Notes: generated by a model not told the origin, from the sequence alone. A stretch of DNA of 64,000 nt from CAZDRX01 sp964508225 (GCA_964508225.1 CAZDRX010000002.1:32090-96089), one strand, 5' to 3'; numbered from the stretch's first letter, positions 17,218 to 26,089 are shown. Translations and numbers: made by a program.

Positions 17218-19128
17218 TTACAGCGCCTTGTAGATCCTCGGGAATGTCTCCTTCGTGGCTTCTCCACCGTCGAACACGAGCTTCCAGCTCTTGGGGTTGC
17301 AGGTACGGCTGAACCACGCGGCACGTTCGGCATTGATGACGACGAGATACGTGATCTCCAGTTCGCGGAAGGCGGCGGGAGAGCACGAGCGTTCGATGTC
17401 CGCGATGAATTTGAGTTTCTCGGGCGGGAAGCCGTCGCCGTAGAGCGGGCCGATGGCGAAGCGTCCGGTGTTCGTGGTGAAGGTCACCTGATCGAAGCCC
17501 GGCCGGACGTGGAAGTAATCCTTGAGCGTCGTATTCGCCTTCACCCACGGGACGAGCTTCTCGGAATCCGAGGGGATCATCTTCGCGAAGAGCGGGAGGA
17601 TTTCGAAGTGGCGTGTCGGAAAGACCGAGCACATCGCGAAGTACGTGGCGGCGGGCAGGAGCATGGAGACAAGAACCGCGACCGCACCCCATCGTATCCA
17701 CTTCTTCGTGGACACGAAGAGGGTCTCGCTGAACATCACGCCGATGAGCAGCGAGAAGAACGACGTCGCGCCCCAGAAGAGCCGGATCGCTTCGTGCGGT
17801 CTCGGGGAGAACTTGGTGAGGAGCGGAACCAGGAAGAAGGTGAGACCGATGCCGAGGAGCAAGGTCAGCTCCGGTGCGCGGCGGATGGACCGGACGCAGT
17901 ACCAGCCGAAGATGGGGAGCAGGAAGAGCGGCAGGCCGAAATCCCGGAAAAAGAGCCATTCGCCCACATAGATCCTGCGTGCGCCCCACGGTTCGAAGTA
18001 CGTCGTGAGTTGGGGCATGAGGAAGCCGGCACTGTGCCCGCCGCCAAGCAGGCTGAGGATTCCTCCCTGCACAACCGTGATCACCGCCGACGGCACGAGG
18101 ATCCAGAGCGCGGTCGTGAGTGCGTCACGGAAGGGGAGCCGTGTGTTGCGTGCGATGAGGAGGACGAGGAGGAAACCGACCATACCCGTGCCGAACGCGA
18201 GCGTGCCGATTTCCATCGTGAGCGAGAGCGCGCCGCACAGGAGGATGCTTGAGAGGATCCAGAGTGTGCGCTCGCGCCGCTTCACGCATGCTTCCGTGAA
18301 GCAGTAGAGGAGTCCGTACAAAAGCGCATAGCCGATCGCGCTCGAACGGTGGTTGAAGAGGATCGAGATCGGATTCGTGATGGGGCTCCAGGTCATGTGT
18401 GCGAGCTCGCGGAAAGGCCCGTCAATCGGCACATGCAGGACGAACGCGCGGTAGAGATCGATGACGAGCGGCACGACGTTGATCCAGATGAGTCCCGTGC
18501 CGCCGATGGCGAGCACCGATCCCCAGCCGGCTGCCGTCCACGATCCTGTGATACCGAAGAGGAGCGCCGCGACGAAGAAGACGACCGCGATGGCACCCAT
18601 GAACGGTTGCGGGTTGTAGCCCGTGAGCATATCGACGCCCGTGACGGACTGGAGCGAGGCTACGAGGATCTCGGGTCCGTAGTGGTATCGAAGTCGGGAC
18701 CACGGCCCCGTCACTTCCATCGGCGGCAGGTTGCCCTCCGCCATGGTGGCCACAAGCGGGGATCGTCCCCAACTGAGGAAATCGCTCGGTACTACACGTG
18801 CTTGCGTGAAACCGACGAGTGTTGCGGTCACGAGGAGTGCGAGGAGAACGAACTTCGGCGTCTTCACGAGAGCAGTCTCCCGCTTCGGGAGACGGAGCAT
18901 GAGCAGGCTTCCGAAGGCGAGGAGTGCGATAGGGGTGGCAAATGCGGCGCGGTGCGGGAGCAGGAAGCCGAGCGCGTTCGTGCTCTCCATGACGAATGCG
19001 GGTCCGAGTAGTGCACCGAAGCCCACAGCCGCGGCTTGTGTGCGTACCTTGAGGACGCGCACGGCGAAGAGATATCCCGCTGCCGCCTGCACGTAGACAT
19101 AGAGCACGGCGAGGAACATCGGGAACAT
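17218..19128 (-). CDS. Polytopic membrane protein, putative GT-C-like
   Basis: The 636-residue protein has about 12 predicted TM helices and a C-terminal soluble domain of about 130 residues (from roughly FPTRHFEILP on). The layout resembles GT-C glycosyltransferases or DUF2298-type proteins that use lipid-linked sugars at the outer face. I see no family-specific catalytic motif beyond acidic residues in the first loops. Its ATG follows the stop of the upstream glycosyltransferase directly (TAA-ATG), so the two are surely cotranscribed. This supports a role in extending or transferring a polyprenyl-linked sugar. Confidence 0.6.
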   Translation of the reverse strand: MFPMFLAVLYVYVQAAAGYLFAVRVLKVRTQAAAVGFGALLGPAFVMESTNALGFLLPHRAAFATPIALLAFGSLLMLRLPKRETALVKTPKFVLLALLVTATLVGFTQARVVPSDFLSWGRSPLVATMAEGNLPPMEVTGPWSRLRYHYGPEILVASLQSVTGVDMLTGYNPQPFMGAIAVVFFVAALLFGITGSWTAAGWGSVLAIGGTGLIWINVVPLVIDLYRAFVLHVPIDGPFRELAHMTWSPITNPISILFNHRSSAIGYALLYGLLYCFTEACVKRRERTLWILSSILLCGALSLTMEIGTLAFGTGMVGFLLVLLIARNTRLPFRDALTTALWILVPSAVITVVQGGILSLLGGGHSAGFLMPQLTTYFEPWGARRIYVGEWLFFRDFGLPLFLLPIFGWYCVRSIRRAPELTLLLGIGLTFFLVPLLTKFSPRPHEAIRLFWGATSFFSLLIGVMFSETLFVSTKKWIRWGAVAVLVSMLLPAATYFAMCSVFPTRHFEILPLFAKMIPSDSEKLVPWVKANTTLKDYFHVRPGFDQVTFTTNTGRFAIGPLYGDGFPPEKLKFIADIERSCSPAAFRELEITYLVVINAERAAWFSRTCNPKSWKLVFDGGEATKETFPRIYKAL

Positions 19129-20097
19129 TTACGCGTCGAGTGAAGGAGTGTTGATCATCGTATGGATATGATACGCCTGTCGCCCTTCCTGACTGAAGTA
19201 GATCCGGATGAGCAGCTCCGCGAGCAGCCCCATGAGGATGAAGAGCGCGCCAACCGTAAGAAGGAAGACGCTGAGGAGCGGGAGTGGTGTTCCGACGAAG
19301 TCGCGGACAGCCATGAGCTTGAGCACGACGGCGACGACACCCGCGACGAATCCGCCGGACATGAACAGCACACCGAAGCCGCCGAAGAAGTGCATGGGGC
19401 GGCTGATGTAGGTGTGGAGGAATTTCACGGTGAAGAGATCGAGGATCACCCGCAGTGTCCGGTCGATGCCGTAGTGGGACTTCCCGTGCTGACGCGGGTT
19501 GTGGTGCACCGGAAGCTCCGCCACTTTCGCGCCGTGCCACGCCGCAAACACGGGCATGAAGCGGTGCATCTCGCCGTAGAGCGGCACACCCTCCAGATAC
19601 TCGCGCTTGTAGACCTTGAGCGTGCAGCCGAAGTCCGAGATGCGCACGCCGGTGACATGGGAGATCAGACGGTTGGCGATGCGGGAGGGGATGGTCTTGA
19701 GCAGATTGTCCTGTCGCGACTTCCTCCAGCCCGAGACGACGTCGAATCCTTCCTCCATCTTCTTCAGCATCGCGGGGACATCGGCGGGATCATTCTGCAG
19801 ATCGGAGTCCAGCGTCACGATGTACGGCGCGCGGCTCGTGCGGATACCGATGCTCATTGCGGCCGTCTGGCCGAAGTTACGGCGGAACTGCACGGCACGC
19901 ACATTGCTGTCGCCCTGCGCGATCTTCGTGATCTCGGCGAAGCTCCCGTCCGTCGATCCGTCATCGACGAAAATGACTTCATAGGTGTATCCCTGCTGCC
20001 TGCAGACCTCGCGGATCTTCGCGTAGAGCTCAGGAAGGTTCTTCTCCTCGTTATGGACGGGGAGCACGAAGGCCAGCGAGTAGGAGCCCGTATTCAC
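19129..20097 (-). CDS. Family 2 glycosyltransferase, polyprenyl-phosphate type
   Basis: The 322-residue protein has the GT2 fold of the DPM1/GtrB/ArnC group: LPVHNEEKNLPEL near the N terminus, VIFVDDGSTDGS, a TLDSDLQNDPAD metal-binding DxD region (about residues 94-105) and DFGCTLKVYKREYL. Two C-terminal TM helices (about 235-262 and 268-295) anchor it. Such enzymes move a sugar from a nucleotide donor to polyprenyl phosphate at the inner membrane face. The start is GTG 20097, preceded by a purine-rich AGGATGAGG ribosome-binding site. The next gene, which begins immediately after its stop, may use the lipid-linked sugar. Confidence 0.85.
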   Translation of the reverse strand: MNTGSYSLAFVLPVHNEEKNLPELYAKIREVCRQQGYTYEVIFVDDGSTDGSFAEITKIAQGDSNVRAVQFRRNFGQTAAMSIGIRTSRAPYIVTLDSDLQNDPADVPAMLKKMEEGFDVVSGWRKSRQDNLLKTIPSRIANRLISHVTGVRISDFGCTLKVYKREYLEGVPLYGEMHRFMPVFAAWHGAKVAELPVHHNPRQHGKSHYGIDRTLRVILDLFTVKFLHTYISRPMHFFGGFGVLFMSGGFVAGVVAVVLKLMAVRDFVGTPLPLLSVFLLTVGALFILMGLLAELLIRIYFSQEGRQAYHIHTMINTPSLDA

Positions 20098-20111
20098 CGC
20101 CTCATCCTAAG

Positions 20112-21178
20112 CTAATTTGCCGTTTCAAGCGAGACGGGCTTGATGAACGGGAGGACGGTTTCGCGCACGAACGGGTCGCGGAAACGCCAGATGAAGGAAT
20201 CGATGTAGAAGTGGATGATCATGAGCCCCATGACGATATTGGGGAGCACCCGGAACATGACGGTGCTCTGCTCGGTGACTCCCCACCGCAGCCCCGCCAT
20301 CCCCACGGCGTAGGCCACGATGGCCCCGATGATGTAGAGGTAGTTGCTGGAGACCTGATGCAGGAGGCCGTTCTCCTTCGCGTACGGCGTGCTTCCCGCA
20401 TACTTGTTGATATTGATGAGCCACACGAGCCCGATGTACTGCATGTAGTGGGCGATGAGCGACGTGAGTGTCGCGATCTCCATCTGGTAGATATCGAGGA
20501 GGATCGCGCTCGCGTACACGTATGGGGAGTACATGAGGATGGATGTGAGCAGGAACACGGTCTTCGGGAGCGAGTTCTTCGGGCGCTTCATGTACTGGAG
20601 CGCGACGCGCAGCGTTCCCGTGACGGCGACCACACGAAGAGCACACTCATGCCGATGTGCGCGTACGGCAGCACGGGGCCGACCAGATTCACGATGTAGG
20701 GGAGCTTGAGGGCGCCGAACGATCCGAAGAAGAGCGACCACGCGTACACGGTGAAGTTCTCGGTCTTCCTCACTTCCGGCTCACGCTCGCCGTTTCGGAC
20801 GCGGTACAGCTGCAGGATCCCGGTGTTCTGCTTGGCCACGTGGTAGAGCGATGCGACGGCCACGACGATGACGATGACGGTCTGCGCGTAGTATCCGACG
20901 ACGAGTGAGACGAGCATGATGGCCACCGGCATCACGTAGTACACGAGCGCGTGCTTGGCGTAGTGCTCGCGGTTCTTGCGGTCGAAGTAGATGAACCATG
21001 TGGAACCGAAGTGCGTCTGCGCGAACACCACCCACACGATGGCGGTGATGAGGAACGCGTGCGCGGGGGCGATGGTGAGCGACAGGAAGTAGAGGACACC
21101 CAGGATGACGGGGCACAGGAAGAACACGAGATCGAAATTCCGGCTGATCACCCACTGGGTCGGCTGTACGTTGAACAT
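20112..21178 (-). pseudogene. Histidine-containing polytopic membrane protein, interrupted by a frameshift
   Basis: Two overlapping frames make one protein. The N-terminal part runs from ATG 21178 (MFNVQPTQW) to about 20640 and includes QTHFGSTWF, LYHVAKQNTGIL and HIGMSVLF. The C-terminal part continues in another frame with VTGTLRVALQYMKRPKN, IAHYMQYIGLVW and IHFYIDSFIWRFRDP to the stop at 20112. The break is near 20636-20650 and looks like a one-base deletion. Together they give about 355 residues with about eight TM helices and conserved-looking His residues near membrane faces. I do not recognise the family. It could be a genuine pseudogene or a sequencing/assembly error. It heads the leftward envelope block. 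Confidence 0.6.
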
Positions 21179-21233
21179 GCGCCCTACGGTACCAGCGAGG
21201 CTCAGTGCGGTACAGAGTCCTCCAAGCCTCAAA

Positions 21234-21262
21234 TTGAATCAGGGCGGGTCTTCTTGTACGCT
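21234..21262 (+). promoter_or_regulatory. Promoter for a leaderless GTG start
   Basis: TTGAAT (21234-21239), a 17-bp spacer and TACGCT (21257-21262). GTG 21270 lies eight bases after the -10 box, at the predicted transcription start. The -10 sequence and spacing match those before the aromatic leader peptide at 54285. Confidence 0.6.
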
Positions 21263-21269
21263 CCGTCCC

Positions 21270-21980
21270 GTGAACCAGACTCCCACTACACAGTCACCCG
21301 CCGGCATGAGTGCCGACGATTTCCGTTCGTGGAATGAATCGATGTCCCGCAAGTATCACCCCGACGACTACCATTCGTCCTCGAGTGCCATCGTCCGCTG
21401 GATCGAGCGCAGCCGCGTGTGTGAGATCTTCCGTCAGCTCGGCTGCGAGAAGGATCACCGCGTGCTGGAAGTGGGTGTGGGAGTCGGCACCATCCTCGCG
21501 CAGATTCCGTCGAAGACCCGCGCAGGCATCGACTTGAGTTCCCACTACCTCAGTTTCGCGCGGCAGCGTCTGCCGTCCGATGTGCAGCTCATCGAAGGCA
21601 ACGCCGAGGAACTCACGAAGCACTTTCCGCCAGCGTCGTTCGACCGTATCTACTCGAGCGAAGTGATTGAGCACGTCCAGCATCCGGATCGTGTGATCGC
21701 AGGCATGAAGGCGCTCCTCGCCCCCGGCGGTCGCATCGTGATCTCGGTGCCGAATGAACGCCTCATCGATCAGTGCAAGGCGCTCGTCCGTCGTCTCGGA
21801 CTCTTCCGTCTCTTCTTTCCCAAGCTTGAGAGCTGCAGCGAGGGCAACGAGTGGCACCTCCACATCTTCACGCCCAAGGATATTCAGAAGCTCTTCACCG
21901 ATGCCGGCCTCACGATGGAGAAGCTCAAGGGCGCTCCGTACAGTTTTCTGCCGCTCCGGTACATCGCGAGCGGTCGCTGA
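21270..21980 (+). CDS. Class I SAM-dependent methyltransferase
   Basis: This protein of 236 residues has motif I VLEVGVGVGT, an acidic end of strand 2 (GIDLSS), LIEGNAEEL and IYSSEVIEHV, followed by LLAPGGRIVISVPNE, as in UbiG/Methyltransf_11 proteins. The C-terminal part (HLHIFTPKDIQKLF) matches the usual end of these enzymes. The substrate cannot be inferred. GTG 21270 was chosen because it sits at the predicted transcription start; ATG 21306 is an alternative. The gene is divergent from the frameshifted membrane protein gene and convergent with the gene at 21990. Confidence 0.8.
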   Translation: MNQTPTTQSPAGMSADDFRSWNESMSRKYHPDDYHSSSSAIVRWIERSRVCEIFRQLGCEKDHRVLEVGVGVGTILAQIPSKTRAGIDLSSHYLSFARQRLPSDVQLIEGNAEELTKHFPPASFDRIYSSEVIEHVQHPDRVIAGMKALLAPGGRIVISVPNERLIDQCKALVRRLGLFRLFFPKLESCSEGNEWHLHIFTPKDIQKLFTDAGLTMEKLKGAPYSFLPLRYIASGR

Positions 21981-21989
21981 GCATCATGC

Positions 21990-22631
21990 TCAGGACTTCC
22001 GGATCGTCATGAAGTACCTCGCATAGTTCACCGTGTGCGGTGAGCCTTCTTCGTGCAGCCGCGCGCTCATCATCTTCATCACGTTCGGGTGGCTCATGGG
22101 GCCATTCGCGCGGATCTCGCCTGTGGGTTTCAGTCTCGCGAGTGCCTGCTTCACGATGCGGCCGAGCATCTCTGCTTCCGCTCTGTCTCGCTCGGGACGT
22201 GATACGGAGCGACTCAGTTTGTCCGTGAGCGCGATGCAGAGGCTTTCAGGGAACAGGATCAGGTCGAACATCGGTGTCTCCGGCCACACTCCTGTCATAT
22301 CGAACGCGAGCTTCTGCATGCCGCCTTCCACGTTCAGGATGTCCCGCAGCATGTCTGCGACGGTGATGTGGGATGCCGGTACGCCGAGGTGGATGAGCAC
22401 GCGTTCGAGTGCGGCGGGGTAGGCGCCGACACTGAGGAGCTTCCCCGTCCTGAGCGTCGTGAGGTCCGCTTCCGTGATGAGCCCCGTCTCCGCGTGGTGG
22501 CTGGGGGCGTAGAGCCATGCGTACTCACCTTCATTCCGCATGCGCGATGTGTCGTCTGGATCGAGAAGGTCTCGGAAGAGCTTCGTTTCACATTCCCGGA
22601 TGCGCGCGATGAAAGGGGAGTCCTTCTCCAT
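21990..22631 (-). CDS. Hypothetical protein with a methyltransferase-like core
   Basis: The 213-residue protein contains KLLSVGAYPAALERVL (about residues 64-79), HITVADMLRDIL (about 88-99) and FDLILFPESLCIAL (about 121-134). Their spacing resembles motif I, strand 2 and motif IV of a Rossmann-fold SAM methyltransferase, but the glycine motif is degenerate. It has no TM segment or signal peptide. The function is not recognised. It is followed on the same strand by nothing in its operon and is convergent with the methyltransferase gene to its left; the Tat-exported protein gene lies 40 bases upstream. Confidence 0.5.
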   Translation of the reverse strand: MEKDSPFIARIRECETKLFRDLLDPDDTSRMRNEGEYAWLYAPSHHAETGLITEADLTTLRTGKLLSVGAYPAALERVLIHLGVPASHITVADMLRDILNVEGGMQKLAFDMTGVWPETPMFDLILFPESLCIALTDKLSRSVSRPERDRAEAEMLGRIVKQALARLKPTGEIRANGPMSHPNVMKMMSARLHEEGSPHTVNYARYFMTIRKS

Positions 22632-22671
22632 GCCGTTATCCTGAAGCCCGCAGCGCAGGAGTCAAGATTCT

Positions 22672-23559
22672 TCATCTGAGCTTCATCTCGGTCACTCCCT
22701 TCGTGCTCACGATGAGGTGCGAGATGTTCTCGCCGTACTCCTCCTTTCCTCCTGCGATGTCATCGGTGAGGTCATGTGCAGCGCCCACGAGCAGATGCAC
22801 GATCCTGAGCTTGGCTTGCCGTACGAGCTTCACGAAGTGTGCGTCACGCGCCGTCATCACGTGCTGTTCGTACTCCTCTTTCGTGCCCCACTGCTCCGCC
22901 CATTCGGCTTTGGCGTCCAGCTCGGGATCTTCGGCGGCAAGCAGCTCAATCTTCTTCTGGCTCGCGAGACTGTACCCCGCTCCGAGCCTCGCGAGTGTGG
23001 AGAGGCGTACCTGCCGCTGCTCCCGCCCGAAGCGCACAATCTGGTACACCGGAGACTGCATGTTCCGAAGCACATTCAGTTCCTCATCCACGCGCTCCCG
23101 CGAGGGTGCGATGTCCTGCCCCACTCCGAACGGAATGACCGTCGTGAATTTCCTCTCGATGAGTTCGCGGTGGATCGCGCGGTACCCTTCCATCTGATCC
23201 GCCACTCTGCCTTCCACGAGCCCCTCGTGCATCAGGTGATCGAGCCCGCTCTCGGGCAGCTCGTACACCGACTGCATGCCGGTGAGCAGCTCCTCATTGA
23301 TCCTCTCGAGCTCAGGACATTGCTCCTTGGTGAGCCCGCGGCAGAAGTGCATCCATCTCCACTGCACGAGGCCGGTGTCCGGATTCTCCACGAACCGCTC
23401 CTCGATCTTGGCCCCTTCCGATACGCCACGGAGCTTCTCGGCAATCGCCTTCAGCGTGTCATTGATGCCCTTCTTCTCCGGTTCACCGCCAAGAGCGCCC
23501 GTGGCGGCCAGAGCCACACCACCGAACGCCGCTTGCAGGAATTCTCTCCGGTTCTGCAT
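22672..23559 (-). CDS. Tat-exported protein of unknown function
   Basis: The N terminus MQNRREFLQAAFGGVALAATGALG is a textbook twin-arginine signal (RREFL then a mildly hydrophobic stretch), so the roughly 270-residue mature protein is probably exported folded. The mature part is alpha-helical and charged, with WRWMHFCRGLTKEQCPEL (two Cys, one in each half of the segment), and no recognised domain. ATG 23559 is preferred over GTG 23565 because the signal starts immediately after it. Helical content and repeated His/Glu patterns could suit a cofactor-binding protein, but I see no diagnostic motif. Confidence 0.6.
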   Translation of the reverse strand: MQNRREFLQAAFGGVALAATGALGGEPEKKGINDTLKAIAEKLRGVSEGAKIEERFVENPDTGLVQWRWMHFCRGLTKEQCPELERINEELLTGMQSVYELPESGLDHLMHEGLVEGRVADQMEGYRAIHRELIERKFTTVIPFGVGQDIAPSRERVDEELNVLRNMQSPVYQIVRFGREQRQVRLSTLARLGAGYSLASQKKIELLAAEDPELDAKAEWAEQWGTKEEYEQHVMTARDAHFVKLVRQAKLRIVHLLVGAAHDLTDDIAGGKEEYGENISHLIVSTKGVTEMKLR

Positions 23560-23615
23560 CAGCACCCGACTCTAGCGCCTTCGCACACGCCAAGGAAAGA
23601 ATCTTCCGAGTTACC

Positions 23616-24233
23616 CTATTTCCTTGGCTTCCACTCGACGATAGATCCGAGTCGCCGTTCCATCTTGTCCGCACGGCGCAGCATCTTCCTCTGTGCAGGC
23701 ATCGTGAGTTCATAGTGCCGCACGGAGTCGACGTACTGCGGGATCTGGAAGAGTTCTTCCTCCGAAGTCACCCATCCGTCCTTATCGAAGCGCGAGAGGT
23801 CGACGGGATGTGAGTACCACCTGAGCACCTTGTAGCCTTTCGTATCCGTGTACTCGTGGAAGTACGACATCACGAGCTCACGGAGTGTCCTGTAGACCGG
23901 ATCGCGGTACCGCACCACACCGTGATTCGTCTTGCTGATCGCTCCCCAGTGGCCTTTCACTTTGAATGGCGTCACCACGTGATCGTCGTCTTTGCTCGCT
24001 ACCTTGAGGTCCATCACGAGCGGCGGATGGCCGATGAGCCGGAGCGCGAGTGCGGCGAACATCGCGCCTTCCATGCAGTGAGCGGTGCGGTGCTTGAGCA
24101 CTCTGCGCGGAGACATGCACGTTTCGCCGTGTACTTCGAAATTGGTCGGCAGCGTATCGAGGAAGTCCTGAATCTTCACCGGAGTCGCGAGGGGCTTCAG
24201 GATGCGGAGCTCGGAGGGGGAGAGGCCGTACAT
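23616..24233 (-). CDS. Transglutaminase-like (papain-fold) protein
   Basis: The 205-residue protein has a plausible Cys-His-Asp triad in the order expected for transglutaminase-like proteins: Cys53 in HRTAHCMEGAMFAALALR, His85 in KDDDHVVTPF and Asp111 in VVRYRDPVY. It has no signal peptide. Proteins of this superfamily include proteases, peptide N-glycanases and cross-linking enzymes; the substrate cannot be told here. ATG 24233 is used because the longer frame adds a low-complexity N terminus lying over the divergent gene's promoter. It is the first gene upstream of the Tat-protein gene on the same strand. Confidence 0.7.
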   Translation of the reverse strand: MYGLSPSELRILKPLATPVKIQDFLDTLPTNFEVHGETCMSPRRVLKHRTAHCMEGAMFAALALRLIGHPPLVMDLKVASKDDDHVVTPFKVKGHWGAISKTNHGVVRYRDPVYRTLRELVMSYFHEYTDTKGYKVLRWYSHPVDLSRFDKDGWVTSEEELFQIPQYVDSVRHYELTMPAQRKMLRRADKMERRLGSIVEWKPRK

Positions 24234-24277
24234 GGGAGGGAGTGTAGCGGGTGGGCTAGAAATCGTCTCGCGACTGC

Positions 24278-24283
24278 TACAAT
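24278..24283 (+). promoter_or_regulatory. -10 element before a leaderless small gene
   Basis: TACAAT at 24278-24283 covers an in-frame ATG at 24282, so translation more likely starts at ATG 24291, eight bases after the box. No clear -35 element is seen. Confidence 0.4.
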
Positions 24284-24290
24284 GTCCCTC

Positions 24291-24533
24291 ATGTGGCCCT
24301 TCCAAAAAAAGAAGAAGGTGAAAAAACTAAAACGAGGAGCAATTCCTTACGTTTTTCTTCTAGTGGGATTTTTCGGCGCAACACTTACTGATGAGGTGAT
24401 CAATATTCTTCATGAGATCGCGATAGAAGGCGGCCCTCAAGTGTTTTTTTATCATTCAATGGGCATTCTCATTGCGTGGGTGCTCGTGGTTGTCGGAACA
24501 ATGAAAATGATCGAGGGACTTTATGAAGAATAA
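24291..24533 (+). CDS. Small two-helix membrane protein
   Basis: This 80-residue protein starts with a strongly basic cytoplasmic segment (MWPFQKKKKVKKLKRG). Two hydrophobic helices follow (about residues 19-32 and 57-74), with an acidic loop DEVINILHEIAIEGG between them. The codon use is visibly more AT-rich than that of its neighbours (runs of AAA and TTT), hinting at a different origin. No family recognised. A small membrane-embedded regulator or a remnant of a mobile segment are both possible. Confidence 0.55.
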   Translation: MWPFQKKKKVKKLKRGAIPYVFLLVGFFGATLTDEVINILHEIAIEGGPQVFFYHSMGILIAWVLVVVGTMKMIEGLYEE

Positions 24534-24617
24534 GGGTGGAGAGTTTGGAAAAGTTGGAACCAGTCGCAACAGATGATTATGGCTTGCTTGAGGCGCTCCG
24601 AAGCAGTGGCCGCTCTT

Positions 24618-25043
24618 CTACTTGCTTAGATCAAACTCAACCGTCCATTCAATCCCATATTTGTCCCTGAACATGGCAAAGTATGAACCCGGGGCACTGT
24701 CGTCGGGTGAGCATTCAACACTTCCACCCTTCGAAAGACCTTTGAAGATTTTTTCCGCCTCTTCGCGGCTGTCCGCGCTGACGGCGATCTTCGACCTGTT
24801 CTCGTTCTCATTCACACGTCCCAGTACTTCCGGCACGTCATTGGCCATCAGAACGTTTTTCCCGATGGGCAATGTGATGCTCATGATTTTCCGCTCATCA
24901 TTCTTGGACACCGGAAACTCCGGGCTCGAGAGGTCTCCAAAACGGACAATTTTTCCAAATTCTCCGCCAAAGACGGATTTGTAAAACGTAAACGCCTCCT
25001 CGGCATTTCCATTGAAGTTGATGTACGGATTGATGGTGGGCAT
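24618..25043 (-). CDS. VOC (glyoxalase/PhnB-like) protein
   Basis: This 141-residue protein has the PhnB/YjdN-like form of the vicinal-oxygen-chelate fold: INPYINFNGNAEEAFTFYKSVFGGE at the N terminus, MSITLPIGKNVLMANDV in the middle, and the C-terminal YFAMFRDKYGIEWTVEF. Such proteins form dimers that bind metal, but many PhnB-like members have no known reaction. ATG 25043 was picked because it begins directly before the conserved N-terminal strand. The gene stands alone and is divergent from the secreted DUF11 gene. Confidence 0.85.
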   Translation of the reverse strand: MPTINPYINFNGNAEEAFTFYKSVFGGEFGKIVRFGDLSSPEFPVSKNDERKIMSITLPIGKNVLMANDVPEVLGRVNENENRSKIAVSADSREEAEKIFKGLSKGGSVECSPDDSAPGSYFAMFRDKYGIEWTVEFDLSK

Positions 25044-25144
25044 AGGCGCATCGTACACAGCGGGACTGAAAGAGGGAATGGCGCAGATGCCCCTCCTCGA
25101 AAAACACCTTGAGACACAATCTGAATCCGATCCGTAGCGATTGC

Positions 25145-25173
25145 TTGACATCACACAGCGCAGAAGGAAAGAT
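25145..25173 (+). promoter_or_regulatory. Possible promoter of the secreted DUF11 gene
   Basis: A perfect TTGACA (25145-25150) is followed after 17 bp by AAAGAT (25168-25173), a weak -10. It would give a leader of about 30 nt before ATG 25210. Confidence 0.35.
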
Positions 25174-25209
25174 CCCCAACATACTTTCTTTTCCCTCCTC
25201 TTTCATTTT

Positions 25210-26019
25210 ATGAACACAAAACTCCTGTCCGCAGTCGCTGGTGTGGCCATGTTCCTGAACGCAACCACTGCGCTTGCCAGCCCTCCACGTGCCGATCTCC
25301 AGGTGCAGTTGCAGGCACCCTCCAGCGTACAGATCTCCACAGCTACCACGTACACAGCCACGGTGAAGAACCTCGGCCCGGCCACGACGAATGTGAGCCT
25401 GGTGATCGAGTTCCCTCTGACGGACACCAGCCCGACAGTCGCCATCCTTGGCACGGTCACGGAATCAGACTCCCGCTGTTCCATCGTATCGAACAAGATC
25501 ACGTGTGCCTTCAGCGGCCTGAAGAAGAACAATTCAGTGACCGTCAATTACTTGTACACGGCTCCTGTATCGACCAAGTCGCTCGGGATGAAAGCAATCG
25601 CGAGTTCGTCCGTTACCGATCCGAACACGGGCAACAATATGGCGACGGTTGTGCCGAACCTCGTGTATCCGGTTCGCAACATCACCTCCGCAACAGTCCT
25701 GAATTCTCACTGTACGGGCACGAATCTGACATCGTACTTCGAGTGCGCGCTCTTCCCGAGTTCTATCTCCACGCACATCGCTACGTTCAATGCGGATCAG
25801 ACCATCACGCTCACAGAGCCCGGTTACGCCGGTACGTGGTCCCAGAATGCGGCCAAGACGACGCTGTTCTTTGAGTACACGGAGGCGAGTGGCTCCGGCA
25901 GCTCTGCGATCGCTCAGTTCAATGGTTTCGCCATCAATGGCAGCAACTGCTTCGATGGTCTGACGACGTTCATCCCCGCCACGACGTACGTCAGTCCGTA
26001 CCGCGTCTGTCTTCAGTAA
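25210..26019 (+). CDS. Secreted protein with one DUF11-like domain
   Basis: The 269-residue protein starts with a signal peptide (MNTKLLSAVAGVAMFLNATTALAS, cleavage near ALAS). One DUF11-like repeat follows: ADLQVQLQAPSSVQISTATTYTATVKNLGPAT..., ending in SSVTDPNTGNNMATVV as in the giant surface protein. The last 110 residues form a separate beta-rich domain with paired Cys (HCTGTN...FECALF, then NCFDGL...YRVCLQ) that I do not recognise. It has no membrane anchor, so it is probably released or loosely bound at the cell surface. A strong terminator follows 14 nt after the stop. Confidence 0.75.
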   Translation: MNTKLLSAVAGVAMFLNATTALASPPRADLQVQLQAPSSVQISTATTYTATVKNLGPATTNVSLVIEFPLTDTSPTVAILGTVTESDSRCSIVSNKITCAFSGLKKNNSVTVNYLYTAPVSTKSLGMKAIASSSVTDPNTGNNMATVVPNLVYPVRNITSATVLNSHCTGTNLTSYFECALFPSSISTHIATFNADQTITLTEPGYAGTWSQNAAKTTLFFEYTEASGSGSSAIAQFNGFAINGSNCFDGLTTFIPATTYVSPYRVCLQ

Positions 26020-26033
26020 ATACGTCTATGTTC

Positions 26034-26067
26034 AAAAAGCCCTGCGAACGTCGTGGGGCTTTTTTTG
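26034..26067 (+). terminator. Rho-independent terminator
   Basis: AAAAAGCCC (26034-26042) pairs with GGGCTTTTT (26056-26064) and is followed by further T residues. It ends the secreted DUF11 gene and sits just outside the AT-rich island. Confidence 0.8.
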
Positions 26068-26081
26068 TAACTACGGAGAAG

Positions 26082-26089
26082 TGGTGGAG
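26082..26089 (+). repeat. 8-bp copy of the tmRNA 3' terminus (possible att-like site)
   Basis: TGGTGGAG here is identical to 28957-28964, the complement of the encoded CCA end and adjoining acceptor bases of tmRNA. The two copies bracket the AT-rich segment in direct orientation. The match is short, so chance is not excluded. Confidence 0.35.

Noticed and set aside
23856..24290. N-terminal extension of the small membrane protein to 225 residues
   Set aside because: The extension is antisense to the transglutaminase-like gene and has shadow-type composition.
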